64,000 nt of DNA from Verrucomicrobiales bacterium (GTDB lineage Bacteria; Verrucomicrobiota; Verrucomicrobiia; Limisphaerales; J093): NCBI GenBank assembly GCA_024233305.1, contig JACKPV010000033.1, positions 151,167 to 215,166 of the forward strand, given 5' to 3'. The first letter of the stretch is position 1, and each line of letters starts with the position of its first letter. Shown here piece by piece: positions 62,061-64,000 of this stretch. The notes beneath the pieces were generated by a model that was given only the letters and a program-made list of their open reading frames with translations, ran no database searches and was not told the origin of the DNA. Both the position numbers and the translations under genes were made by a program.

Positions 62061-64000
62061 TTAATCTCCACCATGGAACGGCAGGTGGGCCCAGCCGTGC
62101 CACTGTTCTCCGTCCCATTGTCGGAACCAAATGTGATCGTCCACGGCTCGGGCGAAGACAGCGATATGGCCGGCGCCCCACGAGACTGCCGTGGGGTCTC
62201 CATGAAGCTGGCCGCCCAGACTCATCCACTCGCTCCATTCGATCCCGTCCCACCCCCGGTGCCACAAGGCGCCGTCGGCGTGGCGGGAGAAGACATCCAA
62301 CTGATTCGGACCGCGCGAGACGACGGCGGGTGCGCCCAGCAGTGCCCCTCCCAGGCTCTCCCACCCGCCCCATACCACGCCATCCCACCCGTTGTGCCAC
62401 AACTGATTGTCCACCGCCCTGGCGAAGACATCCAGCCGGTCGGGACCCCACGCGACGACTGCGGGATCTCCAGAAAACTGGCCACCCAGCCGCATCCACT
62501 CGCTCCACTGCGTTCCGTCCCACCCCCGGTGCCACAGGGCGCTGTCCGCGTGGCGGGAGAAGACATCCAACCGATCCGCACCGCGCGAGACGACCACCGG
62601 GTCTCCGGCGAGCACGCCGCCCAAACTCATCCACGTGCTCCATCCTGCCCCGTCCCATCCCTTGTGCCACAAGGCGCTGTCCGCGTTGCGAGAGAAGACG
62701 TCCAACCGATTCGGGCCGCGTGAGACGACGGCGGGCGAACCCAGCAACGTCCCTCCAAGACTCTCCCACCCGCCCCATCGCACGCCACCCCACCCGTTGT
62801 GCCACAGTTGATTATCCACCGCTCTTGCGAAGACATCCAGCCGGTCGGGACCCCACGCGGCACCCCCGGGCTCGCCCACAAGCAGGCCCCCGAGATCCTC
62901 CCATCCATTCCATTGTTCCTCATCCAGTCGAATGTGCCACAACCCAAGCGCCCGGCCGTCAGTCACGAAACAATCCATCTGACCTGCCCCCCGGGAAATG
63001 ACCGCCGGTTTGGCCGTCCCCAACCCGTAGTGGATCGAATGGGATTCGATGATATACACATCATTTCCGCCCGTGCTGAACCCGGCTTCGCCCGTGATCT
63101 TCGTCATGCGCCCCCGCGGACTGATGTAGAAACCGTGCTCCGCCTGGCTCGCGGCGATGTCAATCTCGTCCACGTCATAGGTCAGATGACCAGGCCCAAC
63201 CACGACGGTATCCCCACTTGTCGTCACAGGAGAAACCCAGTAATCGTCCGTACCCCCTTTGAACGCCCAGTACGCCACACCGCCATTATCCATGCGGACG
63301 GGAATGACACCGTCGCGCCCCTTGGCTCCCTGGCGAAACTCGACACTCACGGGAGCCCAGTCCTGAGGGTTGAGACTCATGGTGCGGGAACGCAGCCAGA
63401 GCCCACCGTTGACGACCAGGTAGTAGTAGTCTCCCATTTGAAATGCCGTCAGGTCACTGATCTCGGGTTGGCCAAACGCGCTGACCTTAATCTTTCCCAG
63501 ATAGGTGGGGGCTTCCGGGTTCGAGACGTCGTAGAACAGGATGGCGTCCGGCCCGCGGTCCGCCGGACCGTTGCCGTAGCGGTGGAGCGGGAACGAGATG
63601 CCAAACTGCTCGCCACCCGCCCAGTTCTGTGCCGCGACCAGCAGAACATCACCCACTGAAGCCAAATCGCCGGGATGATTATAGATGCCCTCTTCGGCTT
63701 CGAGGTCGTAGCGTTGATACCATACCCCCTCGCCATCCGCTTGTCGGTTCACTTTCCGGGCCAAGCCCCAGACCTCATGCTGGTTCGGCGGGTTCGCTTG
63801 CTGTGTCGTCTTCAAGATGAACAGATGCCCGAAGTAGTGCTGACTGTGAGACACAGCGAAGTAGGCGGCTCCGCGGGACCAATCGCCGATCGGTTCGATG
63901 TCCTGCGCATGCTCGAACTTGAAGCTGTCCACCAGGACGTCGATATCGGTGTACTTGGGGCCTCCGGCAGCGGCCCCGGGGATGACTCCCCGGGTAAACC
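62061..64000 (-). CDS. PLL-like seven-repeat beta-propeller protein (5' end outside window)
   Basis: The frame is open to the window edge (GGPKYTDIDVLVDSFKFEHA before the GTG at 63932), so the N terminus is missing. The N-terminal ~330 visible residues (FEHAQDIEPIGDWSRGAAYF, DAILFYDVSNPEAPTYLG, DDYWVSPVTTSGDTV) look like EPTP/LVIVD-type repeats. The C-terminal ~310 residues are seven repeats of about 45 residues of the form xxGDPAVVSRGPDRLDVFxR, xxDxxLWHxxWDG, WxxWxSLGG, as in fucose-binding PLL lectins and sialidase-like propellers. Probably a secreted glycan-binding protein. The repeats are also similar at DNA level, and a fragment occurs at 59343. Confidence 0.85.
   Translation of the reverse strand, partial: FTRGVIPGAAAGGPKYTDIDVLVDSFKFEHAQDIEPIGDWSRGAAYFAVSHSQHYFGHLFILKTTQQANPPNQHEVWGLARKVNRQADGEGVWYQRYDLEAEEGIYNHPGDLASVGDVLLVAAQNWAGGEQFGISFPLHRYGNGPADRGPDAILFYDVSNPEAPTYLGKIKVSAFGQPEISDLTAFQMGDYYYLVVNGGLWLRSRTMSLNPQDWAPVSVEFRQGAKGRDGVIPVRMDNGGVAYWAFKGGTDDYWVSPVTTSGDTVVVGPGHLTYDVDEIDIAASQAEHGFYISPRGRMTKITGEAGFSTGGNDVYIIESHSIHYGLGTAKPAVISRGAGQMDCFVTDGRALGLWHIRLDEEQWNGWEDLGGLLVGEPGGAAWGPDRLDVFARAVDNQLWHNGWGGVRWGGWESLGGTLLGSPAVVSRGPNRLDVFSRNADSALWHKGWDGAGWSTWMSLGGVLAGDPVVVSRGADRLDVFSRHADSALWHRGWDGTQWSEWMRLGGQFSGDPAVVAWGPDRLDVFARAVDNQLWHNGWDGVVWGGWESLGGALLGAPAVVSRGPNQLDVFSRHADGALWHRGWDGIEWSEWMSLGGQLHGDPTAVSWGAGHIAVFARAVDDHIWFRQWDGEQWHGWAHLPFHGGD

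Overview
This is a 64 kb, high-GC bacterial window. Its content points to the phylum Verrucomicrobiota, probably a Limisphaerales/Pedosphaera-like lineage (inference from gene content, not a phylogeny). The pointers are a secreted sulfatase, Gfo/Idh/MocA dehydrogenase, GH29 and GH106 glycosidases, giant exported proteins with HYR, LamG, lamin-tail and CotH domains, a Rieske/cytochrome b-c fusion, and a GIY-YIG/tRNA locus. Many genes lack a clear Shine-Dalgarno and instead carry a -10-like TAnnnT box 6-9 nt before the start codon, which suggests leaderless mRNAs.

Layout. 1-1381: 3' end of a secreted HYR-domain protein. 1.4-1.9 kb: first chain of ~197-bp palindromic repeats. 2.0-11.6 kb: a glycan-degradation block on the minus strand (dehydrogenase, sulfatase, beta-helix/propeller protein, GH29 fucosidase), interrupted by an AAA ATPase + DUF4276/Toprim-like pair and a TauE/SafE permease. 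11.8-17.4 kb: an 1852-residue LTD-LamG-CotH-LamG protein. 17.4-18.6 kb: repeats and a decayed VapBC-type toxin-antitoxin. 18.65-23.6 kb: ispH, a dGTPase-like HD protein, a membrane-anchored hypothetical and a LarA-like protein.

23.6-25.4 kb is the most unusual locus. Five apparently identical 340-bp units lie directly downstream of a tRNA-Met(CAT) gene. Each unit encodes a small GIY-YIG nuclease, and its 3' end is a copy of the tRNA 3' part with the anticodon arm replaced by a perfect palindrome. 25.7-31.7 kb: an XPB-type helicase and its Helicase_C_3-type partner, divergently arranged, with a class C-like group II intron (about 1.96 kb) inserted between them at a 20-bp hairpin.

31.7-37.3 kb: a scrambled gene junction, two further copies of the long repeat, an exported methyltransferase, an OpuC-type osmolyte ABC transporter (permease-binding protein fusion plus ATPase) and a second methyltransferase. 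37.1-43.3 kb: a truncated nucleotidyltransferase, GH106 rhamnosidase, left-handed beta-helix protein and DinG-like helicase. 43.9-52.0 kb: the pbpC/alpha-2-macroglobulin operon. 53.1-58.8 kb: sugar epimerase, Rieske-cytochrome b/c operon, CutC and a cupin/ManA-like protein.

59-62 kb is a junkyard of mobile debris: a partial propeller gene, an rve integrase fragment, an intact BrnT/BrnA module with a visible operator, half of a tRNA-Arg, a 163-bp palindrome and a RAYT transposase remnant. 62.1-64 kb: a seven-repeat PLL-like beta-propeller protein running off the window. The two long-repeat families (here called R and S) share end sequences and are chained together at several places. The window holds a RAYT remnant but no intact transposase for them.
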